From: an uncultured Acidimicrobiales bacterium
GTDB taxonomy: Bacteria > Actinomycetota > Acidimicrobiia > Acidimicrobiales > SHLQ01
DNA length: 64,000 nt
Direction of reading: 5' to 3'
Assembly (NCBI GenBank): GCA_938002955.1
Contig: CALLAA010000071.1
Location: 1-64,000 of the forward strand
The position numbers and the translations under genes are program-made. A model generated the notes under the pieces. That model was not told the origin of the DNA. It did no database searches and was given only the letters and a program-made list of their open reading frames with translations. Below, piece after piece: positions 44,093-52,325 of the stretch (position 1 is its first letter; each line of letters opens with the position of its first letter).

Positions 44093-45265
44093 GTGCGCGT
44101 TCTCGTCATTTCCAACGACGTCATTCCCGGATTCGGGGTGCCTGTAGCCGCTCCGGGTATTCGAGCAGCCGGATTGGCCGAAGGTCTGCGGGAGCACGGT
44201 CACGAGGTCACCGTGCTCGTTCCTGCAGATCTCCTCGCGCTCTTGTTCGGCCACGAGACTCCCGAGCCTCCGAAGGGCGCGATCGTTACGCAACCGGCGA
44301 CGATTCACGACATCATCATCGAGCGGAGATTCGAGGTTGTCGTGTTCATCAATGCCAACCTCTCCCCGCATCTGCGCCCGATTCCTGGGGTGCATTTCGT
44401 GTACGACCTCTTCGCCCCCAAGCTTCTCGAGTCGTTGGCGTCGAGTGGGGCAACGCGTCCATGGCAGGACCAGTCGGCCGAGAAGTCTCGGGCGATGGCC
44501 CTCGCAGATTCGGTTTGGGTGAACGGCCATCGCAAGCTCGGGTACGGACTTGGCTGGCTCGTACGGCCCGATGTCGATGCAATCCGCACCGGAGACTTCG
44601 GGTTGCCGTCGATCGTCGACGCCGATATGGCCGATCGACTGTCGGTCGTCGAGATGCCGGTGCCGCTGCCCGAGGGACTTCGCAGCACGCCCCCAGCCAG
44701 CGACAAGCCTGGCATTCGGCTCGGGGTAGCCGGATACGCCCAGGCCTGGAGCGCACTCGCGGCCGTTCATCCCGGACATCAATTGCTCGTCGACAACGGG
44801 CACGAACTCCATGCGCTCCTGCCTGGACACTGGGGCGGCGCACCCTCGAGCACACCGTCCAATGCGTTGCCGTCGGGCACCATCCACCACCACGGGCCGA
44901 TGATCTTTGACGAGTTCGCCCGCTGGGTCCAAGGGATGGACGCAATGGTGGACGTCTTTGCGGCGACCGCCGAACGCCGATTCGCAATGATCACGAGAAG
45001 CGCTGTGGCTCTGCGACTTGGCGTACCCCTCATCCATGCCGTCGACAGTGAGATCTCCGACATCGTGCAACAACACGACGCTGGCTGGGTTCTCGATCCC
45101 GACGATCTCGACGCGTGGAAGCGCGTCTGCTCCGAGCTCGGCGACCCGGCAATTCTTGAGCGCAAGCGCGCTGGTGCATCGCACGCCTCGACGACACGCT
45201 TCGCGCCCAGCGCTGCGCTGGCCCGGGCAGCAGCGGCGCTCGCTGCCGCCGCCGAACGGTCATGA
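44093..45265 (+). CDS. Glycosyltransferase, GT4-like
   Basis: The protein has 390 residues from GTG 44093 (VRVLVISNDVIPG); the longer track ORF includes non-coding sequence. The N-terminal Rossmann half has the GT-B opening, with GIRAAGLAEGLREHGHEVTVLVP typical of GT4 enzymes. The C-terminal half includes MITRSAVALRLGVPLIHAVDSEISDIVQQHDAGWVL, the nucleotide-sugar-binding region with its acidic residues. It resembles transferases that build surface polysaccharides. It starts a run of five tightly packed genes ending with a sulfotransferase, and its stop overlaps the next start (ATGA). Confidence 0.82.
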   Translation: MRVLVISNDVIPGFGVPVAAPGIRAAGLAEGLREHGHEVTVLVPADLLALLFGHETPEPPKGAIVTQPATIHDIIIERRFEVVVFINANLSPHLRPIPGVHFVYDLFAPKLLESLASSGATRPWQDQSAEKSRAMALADSVWVNGHRKLGYGLGWLVRPDVDAIRTGDFGLPSIVDADMADRLSVVEMPVPLPEGLRSTPPASDKPGIRLGVAGYAQAWSALAAVHPGHQLLVDNGHELHALLPGHWGGAPSSTPSNALPSGTIHHHGPMIFDEFARWVQGMDAMVDVFAATAERRFAMITRSAVALRLGVPLIHAVDSEISDIVQQHDAGWVLDPDDLDAWKRVCSELGDPAILERKRAGASHASTTRFAPSAALARAAAALAAAAERS

Positions 45266-46257
45266 CCACGACACACATCGACGTCCTCGTCCCGTTCTGG
45301 GGACTCGCCGGCGGAGTCATCAAGATCCTCGACTACGCCGATCACGCCGCTCAGCTGGGTCGACGGGTTCAACTCTGGGCTCCGCCAATGCCGACGAACG
45401 ACGCATTGGTCATGAAGCTTCCCGTCGTGCAACGCCTCGTCGACTCGGACAACGTCGCCGTACATCCCCTTGACGAGCTGACGATCGATCGCAGCGAAGC
45501 GGTGTTGTTCACCGACCCTACCCACCATGAGCTGATCGAACGATCGACCACCAACAGCCTCGGGCCCCGACTGATCCACCTCATCCAAGGCACGCGCCAT
45601 GCCAACCCCCGATGGCAAGACGGCCGTAACTACCGGTTACTGCACCGGCCAATGACCCGGATCACCGTGTCGAACGAGGTCACCTCGGCGATTCGACCCC
45701 TCGTGAACGAACGTCACCCGTTGCACACGATCGTCGAGGGACACGACATCGACTACTTCTCGAAGCGACCAACCGCCGCACCGCCCGACCGCGGAGTCGC
45801 CCGTGTTCTGTACACGACGTGGAAGTCCGATCTTGGCGACCGGATCCAACAACGGCTGGCTGAAACCGACGACGCCCCGCAGGTTGCCTGGATCTCTGTC
45901 CGCGAACCGCTCGGTTGGCCATCGCTTCGTAACCGCTACCACGGCGCGGACATCTTTCTCTGCGCCCCGGGCCCCGAGGAGGGCTTCTATCTGCCGGGAC
46001 TTGAAGCCATGGCGGCGGGCGTCGCGGTCATCACCGCCGTCGTGGGCGGAAATGCCACATATGTGCGACCCGAACACAATGCGATGGTCGCCGACTACGA
46101 CGATGTCGATTCACACATCGATGCACTACGTACGCTCAGTGTGAACGCCGAGCTTCGCTCGTCGCTCGTCGAGCATGGGCGCGCAACCGCACAACTCCAT
46201 CGGCTCGAGCGCGAGCGCGACGAGTTCGCCGCGGTGCTTGCCACCGTCGGCACCTAG
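45262..46257 (+). CDS. Glycosyltransferase, GT4-like (second)
   Basis: This 331-residue protein starts in ATGA overlap with the preceding transferase. VLVPFWGLAGGVIKILDYADHAAQLG forms the acceptor-side Rossmann motif. The C-terminal half has DIFLCAPGPEEGFYLPGLEAMAAGVAVITA, the EX7E motif region of GT4 enzymes, where the two Glu contact the nucleotide sugar. It likely adds a sugar to the same glycan or acceptor as its neighbour. No membrane segment is visible. Confidence 0.84.
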   Translation: MTTTHIDVLVPFWGLAGGVIKILDYADHAAQLGRRVQLWAPPMPTNDALVMKLPVVQRLVDSDNVAVHPLDELTIDRSEAVLFTDPTHHELIERSTTNSLGPRLIHLIQGTRHANPRWQDGRNYRLLHRPMTRITVSNEVTSAIRPLVNERHPLHTIVEGHDIDYFSKRPTAAPPDRGVARVLYTTWKSDLGDRIQQRLAETDDAPQVAWISVREPLGWPSLRNRYHGADIFLCAPGPEEGFYLPGLEAMAAGVAVITAVVGGNATYVRPEHNAMVADYDDVDSHIDALRTLSVNAELRSSLVEHGRATAQLHRLERERDEFAAVLATVGT

Positions 46258-46278
46258 CCCCTCCGCTACGCTCGCTGC

Positions 46279-46569
46279 ATGGACGACCTCGGCCTCACAC
46301 CGGTTACGCCGATCACCGATGACGAAAAAGCCGAGCTGGATTTTCTCCGATTCGAAGCGGCCCATCTCCAGCGGCGGCTCGGCGAGGTCGAGCGAGCCCT
46401 CGATGCCGCCGAAACCGAGCGCGACACCATCCGACATGAGCGGAACCTGATGGCACAGGACTTCGCTTGGACTCTCGATCGCCTCAATTCCTCTCCCATC
46501 GGAGCTGCGCTACGACGCACCGCTGGTTTCCAACGGCTGCTCGACACCTGGGGCGACTCAGCCTCGTGA
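46279..46569 (+). CDS. Small coiled-coil protein in the glycosyl/sulfotransferase cluster
   Basis: The protein has 96 residues. After a short Thr/Pro-rich start, residues ~18-65 form a clear heptad-type coiled coil (AELDFLRFEAAHLQRRLGEVERALDAAETERD). The C-terminal third is predicted helical (AALRRTAGFQRLLDTWG). Similar short helices are attached to glycosyl- or sulfotransferases in other polysaccharide clusters, so it may be an assembly or anchoring subunit. Its stop overlaps the next start (GTGA). Confidence 0.75.
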   Translation: MDDLGLTPVTPITDDEKAELDFLRFEAAHLQRRLGEVERALDAAETERDTIRHERNLMAQDFAWTLDRLNSSPIGAALRRTAGFQRLLDTWGDSAS

Positions 46570-47246
46570 CCGCGTTTCGATATGCCGGACGTTTCGGCGA
46601 TGACGATTCGACTCCGGGCCAGGTGATCGTCTCACGCGTTGCTGCAGCCGACATTGCCTATATCGATGATCCGCTCTCGTTTCCGTGGGAACTTCTCGAT
46701 GAGCACGCGCGTTCCTGTCCGCTCGTTGTCGACGTCTCGGACTGCACGCCGGATGCACTCGCCGCCTTACGACCAGCACTGAGCGTTCTCACCGAGCATG
46801 ACATCGTCACACATTCCTCCGACCCGAACAGCCCGGTAGCAGAACGTCTCGCCCGGCAGGTTGGGGCGACGTACTCGGCCACCGCGCCATCGGACATGGC
46901 GAATCACATCACCAAGGCCCGCAAGGGCATGCAACACGACGAAGACACCGTCATTGGCCGCGTAACCGCCGAGTGGCAGGCGCTCGTCGTCGACTTCGAG
47001 GATCTTGGCTCGATCGACTGGCTCTCGACCGAATGGACCGACTCCCACGACGAGCGGCCCGCCGCGCTGGCCGTACGAATTCCCGGCGAAACCATTCGAT
47101 CGATTTCCATTGGGTTTCATGCCTTTGGACAATGGCTACTCTCGGCCACTGCATGCACCGCGGTCGCTGGCATCTGGGGAATCCGAGAACACGCCGGATC
47201 CCCCCTCGACCGAGCCGTGGTCGTTCTCGCGAAGGGCAGAGCGTGA
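46566..47246 (+). CDS. Unknown protein in the glycosyl/sulfotransferase cluster
   Basis: The protein has 226 residues from GTG 46566, overlapping the previous stop (GTGA); the track start is 33 codons too early. It is soluble, with alternating alpha/beta character: a strand VIVSRVAAADIAYI, a VVDVSDCTPDALAALRPAL unit and DEDTVIGRVTAEWQALVVDFEDLG. No family is recognised. Strict coupling on both sides (its own stop overlaps the sulfotransferase GTG) indicates that it works with these enzymes. Confidence 0.75.
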   Translation: MTAFRYAGRFGDDDSTPGQVIVSRVAAADIAYIDDPLSFPWELLDEHARSCPLVVDVSDCTPDALAALRPALSVLTEHDIVTHSSDPNSPVAERLARQVGATYSATAPSDMANHITKARKGMQHDEDTVIGRVTAEWQALVVDFEDLGSIDWLSTEWTDSHDERPAALAVRIPGETIRSISIGFHAFGQWLLSATACTAVAGIWGIREHAGSPLDRAVVVLAKGRA

Positions 47247-48010
47247 CGCCACCTGTATTGATCGCGGGCTTCCACCGCAGCGGCACCTCCGCTGTTGCGC
47301 GCGCACTCCATACCGCTGGGCTGCATCTCGGCGATGAGTTGCTCGGAGCGGAGCCGGCAAACCCATATGGCCACTTCGAAGACGTGCAGGTCATCGCGGC
47401 CCACGACGACGCCTTGCGGCGGGTTGGGCTGACATGGAAGTCTCCGACCGACCCACAACCTGGGGCCGACGATGAACTCCGGTCATGGATTCACGCTCAT
47501 GTTCGCCGACGGGCGAGAAGCGGACGGCCGTGGGCGATCAAGGATCCGCGTCTCTGCCTCTTTCTCGACCACTGGCTCGACGCCTCGCCGACCGCAAAGG
47601 TAATCGTGGTGTTTCGACGACCAGCCGATGCCATTGCATCGTTGCATCGACGTCACGTGCGACGGTTCGTCGACACCCGCGGCATCGACCCGTCTGACCG
47701 GGCATTCTGGGAGACACCGGACCTTGGAGTCCGATTGTGGATTCACTACCACGAACAGTTGCTCACGCAACTCCCGTCCGCTGACCAGGTCATTGCACTC
47801 AACTTCGCCCACCGTGCGTCCATCGAGAATCTGCCCGCAACGCTCTCGCAGCAGTGGGACATTCCCGTTACGACCATGGATCCCGTGTTACTCGATCCGA
47901 TGCTCGGCGGGGAGACCACCACGAGCATCGAGGTCCGAGATCCGTTGCTCATCCCGCGTACTCGGCACATCTGGGACCAGCTTTCAGCGCTCATCCCAAA
48001 AGAGATGTGA
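47243..48010 (+). CDS. Sulfotransferase-family protein
   Basis: The protein has 255 residues from GTG 47243. The 5'-phosphosulfate-binding loop is AGFHRSGTSAVARAL (residues ~7-21), and the 3'-phosphate-binding region is VIVVFRRPADAIASLHRR, so PAPS is the expected donor. It should place sulfate on a carbohydrate or lipid acceptor. It is the last of five coupled genes containing two glycosyltransferases, which suggests that a sulfated glycan or glycolipid is made. No membrane anchor is present. Confidence 0.85.
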   Translation: MTPPVLIAGFHRSGTSAVARALHTAGLHLGDELLGAEPANPYGHFEDVQVIAAHDDALRRVGLTWKSPTDPQPGADDELRSWIHAHVRRRARSGRPWAIKDPRLCLFLDHWLDASPTAKVIVVFRRPADAIASLHRRHVRRFVDTRGIDPSDRAFWETPDLGVRLWIHYHEQLLTQLPSADQVIALNFAHRASIENLPATLSQQWDIPVTTMDPVLLDPMLGGETTTSIEVRDPLLIPRTRHIWDQLSALIPKEM

Positions 48011-48062
48011 AATGCTGGCCGAGCGCCTCAAGAACGTTCGCTGATACGCCGATAGGGCCATC

Positions 48063-48644
48063 ATGGTGGAGGCGATCTACGACCGAAGAAAACGAAATGA
48101 CGGTTCTCGTAAGATCGTCCTGATCGATCTCGAAAACATGCTGTTCGGGCACCATCAAGGTTCCGACGCACAGCGACGCCCCGATCGATCTACCGAAATT
48201 CTCTCGCTCGCCCAAGCTCGTCGCCCCGGCGACATGTTGATCGTTGGCTGCAACCCGCATCTCGCGTTCCTTGCCAACGAGCATTTCCCTGGCGCCAAGA
48301 TCGTCACCGGCAAGGGCAAGGATGGAGCCGACCAAGCGCTTATCGACGCTGTCGACGCCACTCATGCCGCCGATCGCTACAGCGAGCTCTGCATTGTTTC
48401 GGGCGATCATGCCTTTAGCGAGATCGCCCATGCGGCGCGACGCGCCGGACTCCGCGTGCGGGTTGTTGCACCCCACGCCGGGCTAAGTACTGCGTTGCGC
48501 GTCTACGCAGACACCACAGTGATCCTTCCCGAAGCCCCCGTCGTCGACGAACCGGTCGAGCCGGTCACCGATCTCGAAGTTTCTGAGATTACCGATCTCG
48601 AAGTATCCGAGGCGCTCGACCACGAAGAACCAATGGCGGCATAA
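48063..48644 (+). CDS. NYN-domain (PIN-like) putative ribonuclease
   Basis: The protein has 193 residues. The NYN/PIN fold is indicated by KIVLIDLENM (acidic Asp22, Glu24), GKGKDGADQALIDAV in the middle and LCIVSGDHAFSEIAHAARRAGLRVRVVAP, where the SGDHxF Asp completes a typical acidic site for metal-dependent RNA cleavage. The tail (~150-193) is acidic with a repeated TDLEVSE unit. The stop overlaps the start of a PilZ-domain gene (TAATG). No antitoxin-like gene is adjacent, so a simple toxin-antitoxin pair is unlikely. Confidence 0.8.
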   Translation: MVEAIYDRRKRNDGSRKIVLIDLENMLFGHHQGSDAQRRPDRSTEILSLAQARRPGDMLIVGCNPHLAFLANEHFPGAKIVTGKGKDGADQALIDAVDATHAADRYSELCIVSGDHAFSEIAHAARRAGLRVRVVAPHAGLSTALRVYADTTVILPEAPVVDEPVEPVTDLEVSEITDLEVSEALDHEEPMAA

Positions 48645-49012
48645 TGAACCGACGCTTCTTTCACCGAGTCGATATTCAAGCAAACGGCGAGCTGCTCTGG
48701 GCCACCAAGTCACGGTTCGGCCGAGTGTCGACCCATCGCGAGTTCATCACGACCGTCAACGTGTCCATGGACGGCGCCAAGATCGTCATGAAGGGACGAC
48801 AGACGTTTCCCGCAAACGCCCGAGCCCGGCTCAAGTTGGGAATCGAATTCTGCGAGGTCGAGGTTCTCGAGGTCCTTCACAAATCTCGTCCTGACAGCAC
48901 CCAGCTTCGGCTGCTCTTTATCTCGCCGAACGCTCGATTTGTCTCCGTCGTCGAGAAGTGGATGCCGATCGACGCCCAGGGACGCGACGAGTTCATCTCC
49001 GCCTGGACCTAG
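48644..49012 (+). CDS. PilZ-domain-like c-di-GMP-binding protein
   Basis: The protein has 122 residues. The two c-di-GMP contact motifs of PilZ are visible: RxxxR at Arg4-Arg8 (RFFHR) near the N terminus and NxSxxG at Asn39-Gly44 (NVSMDG) after the first strand, with the expected beta-barrel pattern (ARARLKLGIEFCEVEVLEVL). It is a stand-alone PilZ protein, so it would act by binding a partner. Translation is coupled to the upstream NYN ribonuclease gene, suggesting that c-di-GMP may control that enzyme. Confidence in the fold is moderate. Confidence 0.68.
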   Translation: MNRRFFHRVDIQANGELLWATKSRFGRVSTHREFITTVNVSMDGAKIVMKGRQTFPANARARLKLGIEFCEVEVLEVLHKSRPDSTQLRLLFISPNARFVSVVEKWMPIDAQGRDEFISAWT

Positions 49013-49044
49013 ATCTGGCTCGTCGGGCCTCGACCCGGCTGTGT

Positions 49045-49089
49045 CTTCTTGCGCTAGGCCTTCTTGCGCTAGGTCTTCTTGCGCTTCGT
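49045..49089 (-). repeat. 15-bp tandem repeat spanning the end of nth
   Basis: CTTCTTGCGCTAGGC, CTTCTTGCGCTAGGT and CTTCTTGCGCTTCGT lie head to tail. On the minus strand the unit reads ..AAG CGC AAG AAG ACC TAG.., so it encodes the basic tail KRKKT and the stop of endonuclease III, then repeats after the stop. The array is a recent local expansion that can move the stop codon. Confidence 0.8.
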
Positions 49090-49746
49090 TGCCGGAGCAT
49101 TCATTTTTGCCTCCGCCGCCATCTGCTTTTTGGTCGATGCCCACGAACAGATCAGGCACTCGGCAAGATCGTGATACCGAGCCGGACAGTATTCGCGGCC
49201 AAAGAAGATGATCTGCAGGTGGCGACGATTCCAGGTGTCTTCAGGAAAAACCGCCTTGAGGTCCTTCTCCGTGCGCTCAACCGTCGTCCCATTCGACAGA
49301 CCCCATCGATGGGCGAGTCGATGAATGTGGGTGTCGACCGCAAACGCCGGAATATCAAACGCACCGGCCATGACGACACTCGCGGTCTTGTGGCCCACCC
49401 CGGCAAGAGACTCAAGAAAGTCCCAGTCCGGAATGATCTCCCCACCGGCGTCGAGAATCTGGTGAGCCATCGTCGAGAGATTGCGCGCCTTCGTTGGGGC
49501 CAAACCAATCTCTTTGATGAGCGCATGGATCTCATCGGGTGAAAGCGCCGCCATCTTCTCCGGCGTGCCGGCAACAGCGAAGAGGCCCGGCGTGACCTCG
49601 TTGACCTTCTTGTCCGTCGTCTGCGCCGACAGGGCTACGGCAACGGTCAACGTATACGGGTCGGTGTGGTCGAGCGGTACCGGTGTCTCCGGGTAGAGCT
49701 CGTCGAGCATCTCGCCGATTCGGTCGGCCTTCTCTGCGCGCTTCAT
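49069..49746 (-). CDS. nth: Endonuclease III-like DNA glycosylase with atypical Cys loop
   Basis: This 225-residue protein removes oxidised pyrimidines and nicks DNA in base-excision repair. The helix-hairpin-helix LAGVGHKTASVVM has the catalytic Lys120, and the catalytic Asp138 is in VDTHIHRL. The C-terminal [4Fe-4S] loop is not C-X6-C-X2-C-X5-C. Only three Cys (187, 197, 200) are present with C-X9-C-X2-C spacing (REYCPARYHDLAECLICSW) and no fourth. The tail is Lys/Arg-rich and encoded by a 15-bp tandem repeat. It is convergent with the PilZ gene. Confidence 0.9.
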   Translation of the reverse strand: MKRAEKADRIGEMLDELYPETPVPLDHTDPYTLTVAVALSAQTTDKKVNEVTPGLFAVAGTPEKMAALSPDEIHALIKEIGLAPTKARNLSTMAHQILDAGGEIIPDWDFLESLAGVGHKTASVVMAGAFDIPAFAVDTHIHRLAHRWGLSNGTTVERTEKDLKAVFPEDTWNRRHLQIIFFGREYCPARYHDLAECLICSWASTKKQMAAEAKMNAPATKRKKT

Positions 49747-49891
49747 ATCGGCGCACCATAACCGGAGCAGGTCTGATCGAGTACGGAACGACCGAAGAAT
49801 GTCTAGGCCGATCGACCCTTATGAATAGTGGGCGCACGTCCGATCGGAATCGTGGCGGGATAGCCCCGGGCCACGCAAAGGACAAGCGATT

Positions 49892-51400
49892 ATGCGAGCC
49901 GAACTCATCTTGGATCTACATGGCGTCGGTGCCGACGTTGGACGAGCACGAGGCCGAGACGTCTCGGTTTTTCCTGCTCTCGGGAACATCGGACAGCTGT
50001 GGCGTCACCTCGGCGTCGATATCAGCGCAATACACGTCGTCGCGCCTGGCAGCTCGTCACGCGACAACAGCGGCGCCACGACCTTTGGCGAACTTCACAC
50101 CGCTGCGTGGTGGAAGACCGAAGAGGTATTCCTCGAGGACCAGCAATTCGAAGCATCGCTCTCGTTCTGTGCCCTCGGTGAAGACGGGCCTGTCGGCCTC
50201 AACGAACTCGTCACAACCATCGCACTGTCGCGTTCCGACGCGCTCGCCGATTCATCCGACGCTGACCTCGTCATCGTCATGAGCAACTCTCCCGACGTTG
50301 CTCCTGCGGTCACGTACGCTCGCGGCGTACCGGTCATGATCGCCGGGACGATCATCCCCGATTCAGGACTTTCGCACGCACGCCTCGACCTGTCATGGAT
50401 GGGCCTGCTCAAGGATCGCTTTGCGTCGTTCAAGCTGAACGACGTCGAACTCCGCGATGGCCGGCCGTGGAGCAACGGTGTTGCCATCTGCACCCCCTTT
50501 GGACGCACCGATGGCCGCGACCTCAGCCCTGGCGGGCTGCCGTCGTTCGCAGAATCGATCGCGCTCTTTGACCCCGAGCACTTCCGTCTTGAGGATCACG
50601 CGGTGTCCCCCGACGATGCTGGGATCGCGTCGGTGGTTCACACCCTCGGTCTCGGCACGCTGGTGCATATCGAGGATGTCTCTACGCACCGCGCCAAAAC
50701 GGCGAACACGACCTCTGCGGCTGCGTTGTACCGATACGCCGCAGACAATCCCGACTCGCCCATCGTTGTTGCTTCGGCCCGGCCCGGCTTGATCGCCGTC
50801 ACCTCCGCGCTCGACTCCTACCGGATCAGCAATCCCGAGCGTATCCTTCGCCTCTGCCTCCCCGAGCGTGAGCATTGGTTCGACGAAGCCGGATTCGCGT
50901 CGGCGCGACCTGCCTGTCGCATCGTGATCGAACGAACCTTGACCGAGCCGTTGTTCGGTGAAGACGAGGATCGCACGGCCACCAGCGATGTGGACGGCCC
51001 AACCCTCACCTTGCTCCAGGGCGGCGAAGACGACAGCAAAGCAATGCGACGGAGCACGTCGCCAACGCTCGTGCTGTACGCCAACCCAAACACCATCCGC
51101 GACGACTCCGAACAATGGCGTGAGTCGCGTCAGCGTCGGTTCCTGTTGTTGGGAGCGAACGGAGCAGAAGCCACACCGGCGAATCACGGCGACGGCACCT
51201 TCCTACCGATTTCTCTCGGCGGGTGCACCGACTTCGCCCTTCGCCGTCCACCGATTCGACCCGGCTGTGTTGTTGAGGGTGTGCTGAGTTCGAGTGGCGA
51301 TCGGTGGGTCGTTGTCTCCGATCCAATCGAGCGCCGTCGTTCCTCGCGGGCGAAGGCGTCCTCGGCCACGTCAGCGACCGAGACGTCCCAAGCTGCCTAA
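49892..51400 (+). CDS. Unknown protein with N-terminal NYN-like domain
   Basis: The protein has 502 residues, is soluble, and no signal peptide is seen. Residues ~1-170 look like a divergent NYN/PIN domain: RAELILDLHGVG at the start, LGVDISAIHVVAPG, and DADLVIVMSNSPDVAPAVTYARGVPVMIAG, where Asn-Ser-Pro-Asp resembles the usual SxDxDF region. The rest (~180-502) contains a LGLGTLVHIEDVSTHRAKTANTTSAAALYRYA segment and is otherwise unrecognised. The C terminus is Ser/Ala/Thr-rich. It is divergent from nth and convergent with a Nudix gene. Confidence 0.65.
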   Translation: MRAELILDLHGVGADVGRARGRDVSVFPALGNIGQLWRHLGVDISAIHVVAPGSSSRDNSGATTFGELHTAAWWKTEEVFLEDQQFEASLSFCALGEDGPVGLNELVTTIALSRSDALADSSDADLVIVMSNSPDVAPAVTYARGVPVMIAGTIIPDSGLSHARLDLSWMGLLKDRFASFKLNDVELRDGRPWSNGVAICTPFGRTDGRDLSPGGLPSFAESIALFDPEHFRLEDHAVSPDDAGIASVVHTLGLGTLVHIEDVSTHRAKTANTTSAAALYRYAADNPDSPIVVASARPGLIAVTSALDSYRISNPERILRLCLPEREHWFDEAGFASARPACRIVIERTLTEPLFGEDEDRTATSDVDGPTLTLLQGGEDDSKAMRRSTSPTLVLYANPNTIRDDSEQWRESRQRRFLLLGANGAEATPANHGDGTFLPISLGGCTDFALRRPPIRPGCVVEGVLSSSGDRWVVVSDPIERRRSSRAKASSATSATETSQAA

Positions 51401-51415
51401 GTCAGGACAGCACGG

Positions 51416-52249
51416 TTAGAGCCGTACCCAGCCGTGCTCGATCTCGAGGTCGGCGTCGTCGTACCCAGGATCTTCCGGCAAGAGAACTTCATAGGCGCCA
51501 TCGGGATCATTAACGCGCACGCGGCGCGCGTCTGGTCTCGAGCGTGCGGTTTCGAGGAGCGACGCGACGTTGTCATAACGCCGTAGGCAGGCGAGCATCC
51601 GGTGCGTTACCGACATAAGTGGAAAGTCGTCACTACCCCAAAGGTCGAGCGCTTCGGCCGGCGAGACCCAGCGGGCATTGACCACTTCGCTCTCATCGGG
51701 CGATACGAGTTGCCCCGCCGGCGATGCAGTGACAAAGAACCTGGTATCGAACCTGCGTGGCGGACCGAGCGGGGTGATGAAGCGGGCGACCTCGTGCAAC
51801 GCAGCCAGGTCGAGCTGTAGACCGTGTTCGGCAAGCTGCGGAAAGAGTGCTGCGCTGTCGGCCTGCACGATCGTGCGAACGGTGGAGAGCTCGGCGTTAG
51901 TCACCCTCGATGACGCGGCTTCGTCGAGCAACAAGAGCCCGGCTTCTTCGATGGTCTCGCGTATCGCGGCGATCCACCAGGCGAGTCCGCCCCGCTCCAC
52001 ACCCAAAATCTCTGAAGCCTCAGCATCGGTTCGTCCCGTGGCGAGCACCGGATCGGGCACGGCATCCTCGGGGTCGACCCGTCCTCCCGGAAACACCCAG
52101 GCGCTCGCCCCAAACGCAGCACGCGACGCACGTTGCACCATAAGCACCTGGAATTCGGGATCGTCTCGCACGATCATGACCGTTGCCGCATCTCGAACGT
52201 CGACCTGCTCTGGGTCGCCGTCCGAGATGGAATGCTGATAGCGAGACAT
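51416..52249 (-). CDS. Nudix hydrolase, NUDT19-like
   Basis: The protein has 277 residues from ATG 52249; the track start 50 codons earlier is in the promoter region of the dioxygenase gene. The Nudix box is split: WVFPGGRVDPED at ~60 and AAIRETIEEAGLLLL at ~110, with about 35 residues inserted between them. This insertion is characteristic of NUDT19/NUDT7-like coenzyme A or acyl-CoA diphosphatases. The FITPLGPPRRFDTRFFV segment after the box also fits. It should cleave a diphosphate bond in CoA-type substrates in the cytoplasm. Confidence 0.85.
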   Translation of the reverse strand: MSRYQHSISDGDPEQVDVRDAATVMIVRDDPEFQVLMVQRASRAAFGASAWVFPGGRVDPEDAVPDPVLATGRTDAEASEILGVERGGLAWWIAAIRETIEEAGLLLLDEAASSRVTNAELSTVRTIVQADSAALFPQLAEHGLQLDLAALHEVARFITPLGPPRRFDTRFFVTASPAGQLVSPDESEVVNARWVSPAEALDLWGSDDFPLMSVTHRMLACLRRYDNVASLLETARSRPDARRVRVNDPDGAYEVLLPEDPGYDDADLEIEHGWVRL

Positions 52250-52325
52250 CGACTCAGTCTTACCGACCGGATTCGATTTGGGCGGACCCTTGCAGGTCGA
52301 CACCGTTCGTCGGCAGACTGGAGCT

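Noticed and set aside
48063-49012. Toxin-antitoxin module made of the NYN and following gene
   Set aside because: The second protein has PilZ motifs, not an antitoxin DNA-binding domain, and the toxin-like gene comes first without an upstream antitoxin.
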